A DNA stretch of 64,000 nucleotides from Ktedonosporobacter rubrisoli (GTDB taxonomy: Bacteria; Chloroflexota; Ktedonobacteria; Ktedonobacterales; Ktedonobacteraceae), in the NCBI RefSeq assembly GCF_004208415.1, contig NZ_CP035758.1, positions 3,100,001 through 3,164,000 of the forward strand, given 5' to 3'. The number at the start of each line of letters is the position of its first letter. Position 1 is the first letter of the stretch. The translations under genes were made by a program, and so were the position numbers. A model generated the notes under the pieces. It had not been told where the DNA came from. It was given only the letters and a program-made list of their open reading frames with translations, and searched no databases. Shown here piece by piece: positions 1-8,361 of the stretch.

Positions 1-1052
1 CCTACTGCGATATGCCCTGGCGCAAAGCACTCGAAAACATTCAAGATATTCCTGAACGCTGCATCGATATCCCAGGATTTTCGCCCGGCGAAAGCAATGG
101 GGGATATCAAGCGCGTTTTCCCAGTGGCTTTACCAACGCTCGCAAAGTCTTTACACCTGAACAAATGCGCGCTGATCTCTCCTCAATTCATGTCACTATC
201 GGTATTCTCTTCCCGAACAATCTTTTGAAGATTGCCATGTTAACGCAGCATGATTATGCAGCAGCCCTCGCGCGTGCTTACAATGCCTGGATCGTTGATC
301 AATGGGCCTCGGTAGAAAGGGGTCTGCTGGCCTGTATTATTGCCTGCCCACAAGATCCATTGGATGCCGCTAGCCAGATTAGACGCTATGCGCAAGAGCC
401 CGCTGTTGTCGGCATCTTTCTACCCTGTGCTGGACTTGATCCTCTCTGGGGCCATCATAGCTACGATCCTATTTATGCTGCGGCCCAGGAGGCAGATCTT
501 CCGGTGATCCTTCACAGCGTCACCGTGACCCATCCAGTATTTCCTTTCAATAATCATGGCTTTGACAATGAGCTTGCTCGTCATGCGTTGAGCCATACCT
601 TTTCGATGATAGCGAATGTCACCTCAATGGTCACAACGGGCGTGCCTGTGCGTTTCCCAGAGCTACGCATTGCCACCAGTGAGGCAGGGGTTTCCTGGGT
701 ACCTTTTCTGCAACAACGCCTTGACAAAGAATACATTGGAAAGCGGCGAGAAGTGCCCATCCTTGAGCAACGGCCCAGCCACTATATGAGGAAGCTCTGG
801 AATGCGACCCAGCCAATAGAGGAGCCAGAGAATCTGGCTGATCTTGCAACGCTCATTCATCTTTGCGGTGAGGATTCCATCATTTTTGCCTCTGACTGGC
901 CACATGATGATTTCGATCATCCGATGAAGATTCACCAGCTGCCTTTGTCGAATGAGATATTACGCAAAATCTTTGGCGAAAACGCCTTACGCCTGTTCAA
1001 AATTGACAGGCAGGGGCGCAGGCAAAATCTCTCATGCCGGAATCAGCAATGA
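1..1052 (+). CDS. Amidohydrolase-2 family metal-dependent hydrolase (5' end outside window)
   Basis: TIM-barrel hydrolase or decarboxylase of the amidohydrolase-2 (ACMSD-like) family. The reading frame is open back to base 3 and codes Y-C-D before the first internal ATG at 12, so the true start lies upstream. Counting from that ATG, H168 in the strand VILHS is a likely metal ligand and D295 in FASDWPHDD is the C-terminal catalytic/metal aspartate typical of the family. The N-terminal HxH metal motif must be in the missing part. A Rieske protein follows 21 bases downstream, suggesting a small operon for oxidising or cleaving an organic acid. The substrate cannot be named from the sequence. Confidence 0.85.
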   Translation, partial: YCDMPWRKALENIQDIPERCIDIPGFSPGESNGGYQARFPSGFTNARKVFTPEQMRADLSSIHVTIGILFPNNLLKIAMLTQHDYAAALARAYNAWIVDQWASVERGLLACIIACPQDPLDAASQIRRYAQEPAVVGIFLPCAGLDPLWGHHSYDPIYAAAQEADLPVILHSVTVTHPVFPFNNHGFDNELARHALSHTFSMIANVTSMVTTGVPVRFPELRIATSEAGVSWVPFLQQRLDKEYIGKRREVPILEQRPSHYMRKLWNATQPIEEPENLADLATLIHLCGEDSIIFASDWPHDDFDHPMKIHQLPLSNEILRKIFGENALRLFKIDRQGRRQNLSCRNQQ

Positions 1053-1073
1053 TCATTTGTGGGAGAGAAGATA

Positions 1074-1499
1074 ATGACAGATGCAAGAACTGACAAAATG
1101 CTCTTTGAGGTGCAGAAGGAAGCTGCTTTGCCAGGCCAGCCCCAAGAATATCATGTAGGCCATATCTCCGAATTCCCAGCCAATAGCCATAAAGTCGTCA
1201 AGGTAGCTGGGCGCTCAATCGGTATTTTTCATATCAAGGGCCAGTGGTACGGCTTGCCTAATATCTGTCCGCACCAGCTTGGCCCTCTTTGTGAAGCGAG
1301 GGAATTAACGGGGACAATAGTTGCTACCAAAGAAACCAACTGGCAACGGCAATGGGCTTACGAGGGAGAAGTAGTGCGTTGCCCCTGGCATGGCCTGGAG
1401 TTCCATGTGCCTACAGGACAATGCCTTGCTCTTCCCGGAATTCGGCTCCGTTGCTATAAAGTCATCATCGATGGAGAGCAGGTAAGAGTCAGGCTGTAG
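1074..1499 (+). CDS. Rieske [2Fe-2S] ferredoxin-like protein
   Basis: Small soluble Rieske protein of 141 residues. The cluster ligands are visible: C65-x-H67 (CPHQLGP) and C103-x-x-H106 (CPWHG), with the usual flexible region between them. There is no signal peptide and no catalytic dioxygenase domain. It is therefore probably an electron carrier for an oxygenase, or the small protein that often accompanies amidohydrolase-2 enzymes. The ATG at 1074 was chosen over the in-frame GTG at 1059 because GGGAGAG lies at the right distance before it. It is probably cotranscribed with the upstream amidohydrolase. Confidence 0.85.
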   Translation: MTDARTDKMLFEVQKEAALPGQPQEYHVGHISEFPANSHKVVKVAGRSIGIFHIKGQWYGLPNICPHQLGPLCEARELTGTIVATKETNWQRQWAYEGEVVRCPWHGLEFHVPTGQCLALPGIRLRCYKVIIDGEQVRVRL

Positions 1500-1754
1500 C
1501 TTTGGAACATATGAAATGTGGGAGATCGGCTAATCTTGCTCGCGACGTGATGTCCATGCTCAATGACTCAAGTAGCGACGGAAGGTGCCGATGAGCATAG
1601 TAACAAACGTTCTCAGCTTTCTAACGGTAAGGAGATCTTCCCCTCACACATCCTGACGAAAGGCCTGTTACTTTCAAGAGCGTAAGCAATGAATGTTTTT
1701 GTTTGGGTAAATGTGGAACTAGTCAGATATACCTGAGAATACGAGGAGAAGGCC

Positions 1755-3068
1755 ATGTGGCAGCAAGCAACGCGACGAGATGTTGTAAAGAGAGGGGTAT
1801 ACTGGTTAGCAGGCCTCAGCCTCGCGGGTCTAGCAAGCTGCGGAAAGGGAGGGGCATCTGGACAGAAGCAGGAGCTTTTGAACATGACCTATTGGGGTGG
1901 TACGGAACGAATGCACAGAACTATGCAGGTGGTCAATATGTTCCAGAAAAAATACCCTGCTCTTCAAGTGAACAGCCAGGCGACAGATTGGCAAGGTTAT
2001 TGGAATAAGCTTGCGACACAGATTGCCGGGGGGAGAATTCCCGATCTCATCCAGATGGATACGCGCTATCTTGCTCTCTATATCCGTAAAAATCTGCTTT
2101 TGAACCTTTCCCCTTATATCCCCAAACAGCTTAGCCTTGCTGACTTTGATCAGGAACTCCTCAAAGGCAATGAACTGAATGCAGCAATCTATGGTGTTCC
2201 GCTGGGTGGCCAGTATGTAGCCCTGGTCATTAATCGGGATATCCTGGAAAAAGCACATATGCAGCCACCAGATGAGCATTTGACATGGCAGACTTTTGCA
2301 ACGTATACCCAGCAGATCACAGCGTCTTTGGGGGCAAAGATATATGGCACCGGTGATGCCAGCGGCTCCATTCCTCTCTTTGAGCTGTTCATTCGTCAGA
2401 AAGGCAAAGAGCTTTTTACTGCTGATGGAAAGCTTAACATTGAGAGGCAAGATGTGATTGAATGGTGGACATACTGGGAAGAATTGCGCCGGTCGGGTGG
2501 TTGCATACCGGCGGACCAGCAGGGCTCCAACCAGAGCTATGATCCCTCTCAATCTTTGTTGGTCCTCGGGAAGGTAGCCATGGATTTTGCAACCACAAAT
2601 TTTCTTGAAACGTTTCAGCAGCTCACACCCCATACCCTGGCTCTGGTGCTGCCACCCACAGGGCAACATCCAGGAATGTATTTTAAGGCAACGATGTTAT
2701 TAAGCGGATCTGCAAAGACCAGCTATGCTCAAGATGTGGTTTCGTTTATCAATTTCTTCATTCACGATTCTGGCGCCATTAAGGCCCTGGGCATGGACCG
2801 TGGCCTTCCCGGCTCTGCGAAGGCGCGCGAATTGCTCAAGCCAGACATGACTCCTGCCCAGCAGAAAGAACTTGCCTACATTCAACAGGTTTCTACAAGT
2901 CAGAACTCGGCCCCTAAACGCCTTCTTGATCCCCCGGGAGCAGGCCAGGTTGAACAAATCCTCGGGCGCATGGCCCAGGCTGTCAGTTTTCATCAGCAAT
3001 CAATTGGCGCTGCAGCTGATAGTTTTCTTGCTCAGTCTGAACAAGCGTTGAAAGAAAAAGCTGCTTGA
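1755..3068 (+). CDS. Extracellular solute-binding lipoprotein (sugar ABC type, family 1)
   Basis: Predicted periplasm-side or surface lipoprotein of 437 residues that captures a small solute, probably a sugar, for an ABC importer. The N-terminus has T-R-R-D-V-V-K, a good twin-arginine motif, followed by a hydrophobic stretch and the lipobox LASC, so it looks like a Tat-exported lipoprotein. The body has family-1 binding-protein features (TYWGGTE; a P-D-L-I-Q-M-D strand near residue 95). GAGGAG lies six bases before the ATG. No permease or ATPase gene is nearby, so it is an orphan whose partners must be encoded elsewhere. Confidence 0.8.
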   Translation: MWQQATRRDVVKRGVYWLAGLSLAGLASCGKGGASGQKQELLNMTYWGGTERMHRTMQVVNMFQKKYPALQVNSQATDWQGYWNKLATQIAGGRIPDLIQMDTRYLALYIRKNLLLNLSPYIPKQLSLADFDQELLKGNELNAAIYGVPLGGQYVALVINRDILEKAHMQPPDEHLTWQTFATYTQQITASLGAKIYGTGDASGSIPLFELFIRQKGKELFTADGKLNIERQDVIEWWTYWEELRRSGGCIPADQQGSNQSYDPSQSLLVLGKVAMDFATTNFLETFQQLTPHTLALVLPPTGQHPGMYFKATMLLSGSAKTSYAQDVVSFINFFIHDSGAIKALGMDRGLPGSAKARELLKPDMTPAQQKELAYIQQVSTSQNSAPKRLLDPPGAGQVEQILGRMAQAVSFHQQSIGAAADSFLAQSEQALKEKAA

Positions 3069-3156
3069 GCTGCGCTGCTCGTTATGCAAGGTGCTATATC
3101 GTCGCGACAAGACGCTCTGGTTGATACATCAGTTTGCGAGGAGTAGTCGAGCTTTC

Positions 3157-4818
3157 TCAGGCAAGCGCACCGATAGTATCAAGTTGTACAAGGAGATCGA
3201 GGCCGCCACGCAGTGGCATTTTGATCTCCAAACTCTGTAGTTCTCTGGCTGCCTCGTCAAGATCAGCAAGTGTATGTGTTCCATCCAGAAGATTTACGAG
3301 AACCTCTTCAGCTGGATGCAAATCGAGATAGCACGTATTTCCGCTGACAACCCGGCGGTTGGTGCGTATCCTCCCCTGGTAAAAGTACATTCCATCGGTG
3401 AGCTGAGCATCTTCTTTAAGCCTGAGAGGGCGCTGTGCATAGCTTGAGCGCAGAGGATTTGCATCGTAAGGGCTTCCAAACAATCCTCTCACCAGCTGTT
3501 GCGCTTCATGTAAGGGATAGCTTCCAAACAGGCTCAACGATTCGGCGCGCGTCGAGTAGCCGAAGGTCAGCCGCGTAAATGCCTCGCGATCAGTGAGGGC
3601 AAGATCGCTTTCCTGTTGCGCCAGCGTCCGCCGGGCTTGCCACCACCACGACTCCATAGAAAAATTATTGCTATACCAGAACTGGGCCATATTCCGGTAG
3701 GCTTGTAAGTAGCTCTGATAGGTCTGCTCATAGAACTGCCAATAGCTCTGAATCTGCTCATCACTGTTTGCCGCAAACGACGAATTGAGTGTATAGGCTG
3801 CTTTTTGCCCTAATTCATGAGCGAGCATCACGCCGGAGGAGAGAATAGGATCAACAAATCCTGCTGCATCGCCAGCCATAGCCCAGCCAGGCCCAACCAT
3901 CCGACGACTCGTATAGGACCAGTCCTGAATAGCGCAGACAGCACGTCCCTGATCGGGTTCAAGATGTATGAGCGTTGCATCTCTAAGCAGGTCTCGAATT
4001 TCGGCGCAAGTAGTAAGTTCATGATAATACAGGTTCTCTGGGCCATGAGGCATCTGCTTGAGGGTCTCGCGATGCGTGACGAGACCTACACTTACCACAT
4101 CGGGACCCACGGGAATGTACCAGATCCAACCGTGAGGAGTTGTTGCAATAAAGATGCGTGTCAGGTGAGGATGACCAAGATACTCAAATTTCCACTTTGC
4201 CCCTTTCCAATAGCCGAATAAAGCATAATTATTCATCTGCTCATCGTACTCTAGCAGCTTGAGCTCTCGTCCTAGCAAGGCCTGCTGGCCAGTACAATCC
4301 ATAAACCAGCTGCACTCCACACACCTGCTTCCTTCTCCATCACGATATTCCACACCAACAACTCGTTCGTCGCCAGGATTGCGAAGTACACGAAGCACAC
4401 GCGCGTTTTGATGAACCTCAACGCCCATAGCTGCGGCGTGATTCAACAGGAGATGGTCATACTTGGAACGCTGGACCTGCCAGGCTTTGCAGTAGAGATC
4501 TGGAAGTTGCTGGCCGTGCTGAGCAAACTTGTTGATAATTTCATCAAATTCGAATCCCCACGGTTTGCGATCTTGGCCCCAGACATACGTTGCTCCCAGT
4601 TTTTCTACGAACCCATGTTTATTCACCTTATCGTAAACATGCATATCTTGAAGAACTGGCGAGGCACCGGCAAGCAATGATTCACCCACATGATGCCGAG
4701 GAAACTGTGCTTTTTCGAGCAAGAGGACTCGTGTCTGGGGCGAGTAACGCTTCACTAGCGTAGCGACCGTACTTCCTGCAGGCCCACCACCTGCAATGAT
4801 GAGATCGTACCGCTTCAT
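3157..4818 (-). CDS. Flavin-dependent halogenase with C-terminal winged-helix/RRE-like domain
   Basis: FAD-dependent halogenase of 553 residues, predicted to chlorinate or brominate an aromatic group, most likely tryptophan of the adjacent peptide (inference). Visible landmarks are the dinucleotide-binding GGGPAG (10-15), the stretch GFVEKLGATYVWG (69-81) whose K73 fits the catalytic lysine, the halogenase signature W-I-W-Y-I-P (231-236), and the FAD motif GDAAGFVDP (316-324). Residues about 477-553 read like a PqqD-type peptide-recognition fold (LVNLLDGTHTL followed by LDLLVQLDTIGAL). CmlS-type halogenases also carry a C-terminal winged helix, so this may be that instead. The start is preceded by AGGAAGAG. 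The gene lies 186 bases behind the Trp-repeat peptide on the same strand. Confidence 0.88.
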   Translation of the reverse strand: MKRYDLIIAGGGPAGSTVATLVKRYSPQTRVLLLEKAQFPRHHVGESLLAGASPVLQDMHVYDKVNKHGFVEKLGATYVWGQDRKPWGFEFDEIINKFAQHGQQLPDLYCKAWQVQRSKYDHLLLNHAAAMGVEVHQNARVLRVLRNPGDERVVGVEYRDGEGSRCVECSWFMDCTGQQALLGRELKLLEYDEQMNNYALFGYWKGAKWKFEYLGHPHLTRIFIATTPHGWIWYIPVGPDVVSVGLVTHRETLKQMPHGPENLYYHELTTCAEIRDLLRDATLIHLEPDQGRAVCAIQDWSYTSRRMVGPGWAMAGDAAGFVDPILSSGVMLAHELGQKAAYTLNSSFAANSDEQIQSYWQFYEQTYQSYLQAYRNMAQFWYSNNFSMESWWWQARRTLAQQESDLALTDREAFTRLTFGYSTRAESLSLFGSYPLHEAQQLVRGLFGSPYDANPLRSSYAQRPLRLKEDAQLTDGMYFYQGRIRTNRRVVSGNTCYLDLHPAEEVLVNLLDGTHTLADLDEAARELQSLEIKMPLRGGLDLLVQLDTIGALA

Positions 4819-4910
4819 TAGCTCTTCCTTTCGGCTTATGGCTTGTCTCTGGGTATCACAAGAATTGTTCTTGGAGCACGTACCAATACTATCATGAGGC
4901 CCTGGTTGAA

Positions 4911-4939
4911 GGGAGGAAAAGCTTCAAGGCTTTTCTCCC
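4911..4939 (-). promoter_or_regulatory. Hairpin between peptide gene and halogenase
   Basis: Arms GGGAGGAAAAGC (4911-4922) and GCTTTTCTCCC (4929-4939) pair over 11 bp with one bulged G and a six-base loop. There is no U-run after it on the minus strand, so it is more likely an attenuator or mRNA-processing hairpin than a full terminator. Such an element would allow the peptide to be made in excess of the enzyme, as is common in RiPP operons. Confidence 0.5.
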
Positions 4940-5004
4940 CTTCGCAGCTACGGAGTCGTGTAAAAACTGGAATGATGAACATTCCAGGGAGGAAAGAACT
5001 CATC

Positions 5005-5244
5005 TCAGACCGACGACTCGGAGGTTGCATTAATCATTGGTTGCCCCCACACACTGCTCCAGACAGAAGTGCCCCACACACTGTTCAATGGAGCATTTCC
5101 CCACACGTTACTCCAGACAGAAGTGCCCCACACACTCCTTAAGCCAGCTTCTCCCCACACGCTCTCAGTGGTTGGCTGAATCTCTGTATCAGGATTCTCG
5201 ACCAACCAGGAATTAAGGCTCGTTGTGTAGGTCGTCTTGTGCAT
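5005..5244 (-). CDS. Trp-repeat small peptide, putative RiPP precursor
   Basis: Peptide of 79 residues. Residues 1-27 form a leader-like, Thr/Glu-rich segment. Residues 28-67 contain seven V-W-G or V-W-S motifs, with W30, W39, W44, W48, W57, W62 and W66. The core is an exact-register tandem duplication of 18 residues: SVWGTSVWSNVWGNAPLN (37-54) and SVWGTSVWSSVWGQPMIN (55-72), preceded by a half unit SVWGEAGLR. The core has no Cys and few charged residues. The ATG at 5244 is chosen because AGAGGAG lies eight bases upstream; the frame continues further upstream without a good ribosome site. The next gene on this strand is a halogenase, so a peptide with halogenated tryptophans is inferred. W-G repeats also occur in some secreted structural proteins, a weaker alternative. 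Confidence 0.75.
   Translation of the reverse strand: MHKTTYTTSLNSWLVENPDTEIQPTTESVWGEAGLRSVWGTSVWSNVWGNAPLNSVWGTSVWSSVWGQPMINATSESSV
5029..5136 (-). repeat. Two tandem 54-bp units coding the Trp-rich core
   Basis: The two 54-base units (5083-5136 and 5029-5082) encode the 18-residue repeats of the peptide. They are nearly identical at DNA level in their first half (AGTGTGTGGGGCACTTCTGT in both) and diverge at the ends, suggesting recent in-frame duplication. Confidence 0.85.
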
Positions 5245-5263
5245 AGTCTTGTCTCCTCTCTTT

Positions 5264-5281
5264 GAAGAGCAAAAGCTCTTC
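5264..5281 (-). promoter_or_regulatory. Perfect hairpin in the leader of the Trp-repeat peptide
   Basis: GAAGAGC-AAAA-GCTCTTC is a perfect 7-bp stem with a 4-base loop. On the minus strand it ends just before the AGAGGAG ribosome site of the peptide gene, so it could stabilise the 5' end of the mRNA or modulate initiation. A second palindrome, TGAGAGGT-GCA-ACCTCTCA at 5405-5423, lies in the same 508-bp divergent region. Nothing else is recognisable there, and no convincing promoter was found. Confidence 0.4.
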
Positions 5282-5752
5282 AGCAAAACACATGAAACAG
5301 TTGACATCTGAGAATGCATAGGCATCAAAGATGTCCTATGGCACACTTTCTTCTTTTGGATAAGAACCTCTCCGAGACCCGCATAGTCCTGAGTGATGCA
5401 GCCGTGAGAGGTGCAACCTCTCATTGCACGTCAACATGGTGCCGAGGGTTCTTGCACAGCTTTAGCATGAGAAATGCACTCGCTCCATGGAAAATATCAT
5501 GAATGCGAGAAAAAGATGTGGGAAGAGTCCCTCTGTCTACAAAAAGTCGTTATAGCCTGTCAATTACAAAAGCTGGGGTGAAAGGAAGAGTTCCTGGTTT
5601 AACCTGGATGAGTGATTTCAAACTCCATTCCTCGCCGGCCTCACCGAGGAGCTTCAAGAGCCAAACGCACTGCCTTGAGACGAAGGGATGCTTCAGCTCT
5701 CTTGATTTTTCTCTGCCCATCCGATAGAAAGAAAGAGAGAAAGGAGCGCAAA

Positions 5753-7150
5753 GTGCGAAAAGTTCCTACGTTACAAGATGCTCAGCAAGTGTTTGAGCGT
5801 GGCTTCCGTTCCTCCTTCGAGCAGGAGCCAAGATGGATTGGGCTCGAAAATGAATATCTCCTGGTCACTCAAGATGGCAAGATAGCCGAGCGGGAAACCG
5901 TCAGTTTTCTCTGGCATGCTCTCATCCAGCAGGGGTGGGAAGCCGTCTACGATGAGATCTCAAAAAAAGTTGTTGGCGTGAAACGAAAGAGAAGCATCTC
6001 TCATCCAAGCAGCACGTATCAGTATGATCTTATTACAGTTGATCTTGGGTATGCTATTCTCGAAATCGACCTTGCCCCGGCTCCTTCCCTTATCGTTGCA
6101 CGTTCCCACCTCCGCCAGATCCTGGCTGCGATCACCTCATTGCTGCGTCAAAAGCAAGTTGTGCTGTTAGGATATGGAATCCAGCCACTCACACCTCCGG
6201 AGCCAACACTATTTTCCGAAAAAGGAAGTTCTGATCTTATGTATGAGCTGTACTGCAGCGAAAATGCGCCCAGGCCTGATGAGCATGGGGTCGATATGCA
6301 TACCATTACCGCTGCCCGGCAGACCCATGTAGAATGCAGCGCAGAGGAGGCCATTCCGCTCCTCAATGCGCTTAATGTCACCTCTGGCTTGCGTGTTGCC
6401 TTACTTGCCAATTCTTCTCTCTGGCGCAATCAACTTGGACCCTATAAAGCCACCCGCCTCACGTTTAATACGTGGCTATGGCCAGGAAGAAGAGCGCAAA
6501 TGGGAATGCCTCCCGTGTTCCGAAATAGCGAGCACTATATTGACTATATCTTTCATTTTCGCTCCATCTCGCTCAAGCGCGAGCACATGCTCTATCGGCT
6601 GGATACGCGTACCTTGTTCTCAACATTTTATGGTGCAGAACAAGGCCAACTCTGCACAGGAGAAGATGGGAGTCAGAAAGTACTCTTGAGCGAGGCAGAA
6701 GATGTCAATACGCAATGTAAATTCGCCTGGTTTACCACGAGATTACAACCTGGCTACGGAACCATTGAAGATCGCGTCAGTTGCCAGCAGCCGCCCCATG
6801 AACATTGGAGTGCATCAGCGCTTACCATAGGATTAGTCGAGAATGAGGGCCCGCTGATTCAGTTGGCAAGCACGCTTTCATATGATCGCTGGTATGCCAT
6901 CTATGAATTAGCCTGTGAACATGGCATGCAGTTTCATTATCCTGGCGTGGACCTTGATGATTATCTCAAGCAGATCCTCATAATTGCCACCAATGGCCTG
7001 CAGAGGCGAGGCTTTGGCGAAGAAGCATATCTGGAACCTCTCGTTCAGAGAGTAGCAAAGCACTGTTGCCCTGCCGACGAGGTGGCAAAACTAATTACCA
7101 CCGGCGGCATAAAAGCTGTCGTAGCCTATGGAAATATGGAGAGCGTCTAG
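5753..7150 (+). CDS. Glutamate-cysteine ligase family (GCS2-like) carboxylate-amine ligase
   Basis: ATP-dependent carboxylate-amine ligase related to glutamate-cysteine ligase, about 465 residues. The family's ATP/metal-binding glutamates are seen in GLENEYLL near the N-terminus, and H-V-E-C lies in the middle of the barrel. The GTG at 5753 is preferred because AAGGAG stands six bases before it; the frame reaches back to 5612 but that part is basic and low-complexity. It is divergent from the Trp-repeat peptide and halogenase. It may make gamma-glutamyl-cysteine for thiol metabolism, or may amidate or ligate the peptide product; the sequence does not decide. Confidence 0.75.
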   Translation: MRKVPTLQDAQQVFERGFRSSFEQEPRWIGLENEYLLVTQDGKIAERETVSFLWHALIQQGWEAVYDEISKKVVGVKRKRSISHPSSTYQYDLITVDLGYAILEIDLAPAPSLIVARSHLRQILAAITSLLRQKQVVLLGYGIQPLTPPEPTLFSEKGSSDLMYELYCSENAPRPDEHGVDMHTITAARQTHVECSAEEAIPLLNALNVTSGLRVALLANSSLWRNQLGPYKATRLTFNTWLWPGRRAQMGMPPVFRNSEHYIDYIFHFRSISLKREHMLYRLDTRTLFSTFYGAEQGQLCTGEDGSQKVLLSEAEDVNTQCKFAWFTTRLQPGYGTIEDRVSCQQPPHEHWSASALTIGLVENEGPLIQLASTLSYDRWYAIYELACEHGMQFHYPGVDLDDYLKQILIIATNGLQRRGFGEEAYLEPLVQRVAKHCCPADEVAKLITTGGIKAVVAYGNMESV

Positions 7151-7404
7151 CGTAAGCCACAACCACAGATCATAGCTCCAGAGCGCTGAAGATAATGACT
7201 CCCTGGTGGAACGCTACCACTATAGGTTCCAGGGAGAGTATAAGATCCCGCTCCGTCAGGAAGAGTTTGACGAGGCGGCGATCCTTTTGGTCATGCACCC
7301 GTTTAAGGAAGCCAGGCAACTCCATCAGTTGAATAAATCCAGTTGTGAGCGAGCCTTCGATATCCAGATGCTGTGCCAGTGTTCCAAATGAATAGTTAAA
7401 GGGC

Positions 7405-8358
7405 TTAAAGCTCTTTATGTAAAAGCTTAGCCTTAAGACGTTTCAGCTTTGGCATACCGCGTAAACGAGGATTAGCGATTTCATCGATGCCAAAATTGAT
7501 GAAGGTCAAGCCTGCTCCTAATAGGGCAATGCAGAGCCCTGGTGCTATAAACCACCACCACGCGCCACGCATAAGTGCATCGTTATTCGAGGCCCAGTAG
7601 AGCATAGTGCCCCAACTTATACTTGTAATATCACCAAGGCCCAGATATTCCAGGCCCGTCTCGGCAAGAATAGCATAGATAACCGTGCCTAAGAACTGAG
7701 CGGCTACAATAGCGATCTCGTTGGGAAAAATCTCGAAGAAGACGATTCGCCAGAGCGATTCGCCGCTGGCGCGGGCTGCCTCTACACAATCGCGACCGCG
7801 CCAGGTAAGAGTTTGAGCGCGCAGTATGCGAGCACTCCAGGACCAGCCGGTGATGGTAAGGACAAAGCCAATAGTTAAGACACCTTTATAGGAAATGAAG
7901 GCCGCCATAAGGATAGCGAGTGGAAGTGTAGGGATGACGAGGAATACATTGCTTGCCAGCGAAAGGAACTCATCAATCCAACCGCCGAAATAGCCTGAGA
8001 GCAGGCCAATGATAACCGAAATGGTAGTTGTGACAAGGCCAATAGCCAGGCCCATGAAAACAGAGATGCGGGCGCCCACAATAACCTGAGCGAGCACATC
8101 CTGTCCCGTTTGAGTAGTACCGAGCCAGTGAGCGGCAGAGGGAGGCTGAAGTAAATCATTAGTCATCGCATTAGGGTCTTGATGTATCAGGGCGGGACCG
8201 ATGATAGCCATGAGCAGGAAGATGGCTAGAATAGCCGAGCCAAGGCTGACTTTACGGTTCATGACCCAGAACTTTAGAAAGCTATGCAGCCGGCTCGAAG
8301 TCGGTGAAGAGAGAGGTGTTGGCGTATCGCTAACCGGTGTATTGGCAAGAGCGCTCAT
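7405..8358 (-). CDS. ABC transporter permease, DppC/OppC type
   Basis: Inner-membrane permease of 317 residues for an oligopeptide/oligosaccharide importer. It has an N-terminal cytoplasmic segment and first helix (VSLGSAILAIFLLMAIIGP), the DPNAMTNDLLQPPSAAHWLG segment characteristic of DppC-type proteins, and an EAARASGES loop for coupling to the ATPase. GGAGGG lies nine bases before the ATG. It starts three bases after the stop of the DppB-like gene, so the two are cotranscribed. No ATPase genes follow, so the importer must borrow ATPases encoded elsewhere. Confidence 0.9.
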   Translation of the reverse strand: MSALANTPVSDTPTPLSSPTSSRLHSFLKFWVMNRKVSLGSAILAIFLLMAIIGPALIHQDPNAMTNDLLQPPSAAHWLGTTQTGQDVLAQVIVGARISVFMGLAIGLVTTTISVIIGLLSGYFGGWIDEFLSLASNVFLVIPTLPLAILMAAFISYKGVLTIGFVLTITGWSWSARILRAQTLTWRGRDCVEAARASGESLWRIVFFEIFPNEIAIVAAQFLGTVIYAILAETGLEYLGLGDITSISWGTMLYWASNNDALMRGAWWWFIAPGLCIALLGAGLTFINFGIDEIANPRLRGMPKLKRLKAKLLHKEL

Positions 8359-8361
8359 ATC

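Noticed and set aside
1830..2669. Long minus-strand frame inside the binding-protein gene
   Set aside because: Antisense shadow; the plus-strand gene has clear lipoprotein features.
4836..5030. Minus-strand frame between the Trp-repeat peptide and the halogenase
   Set aside because: It contains the hairpin and no ribosome site; it was considered as a second peptide but has no Trp repeats.
7206..7391. Plus-strand frame of 61 codons after the GCS2-like gene
   Set aside because: GTG start without ribosome site and no recognisable similarity; it may be a gene remnant but cannot be supported.
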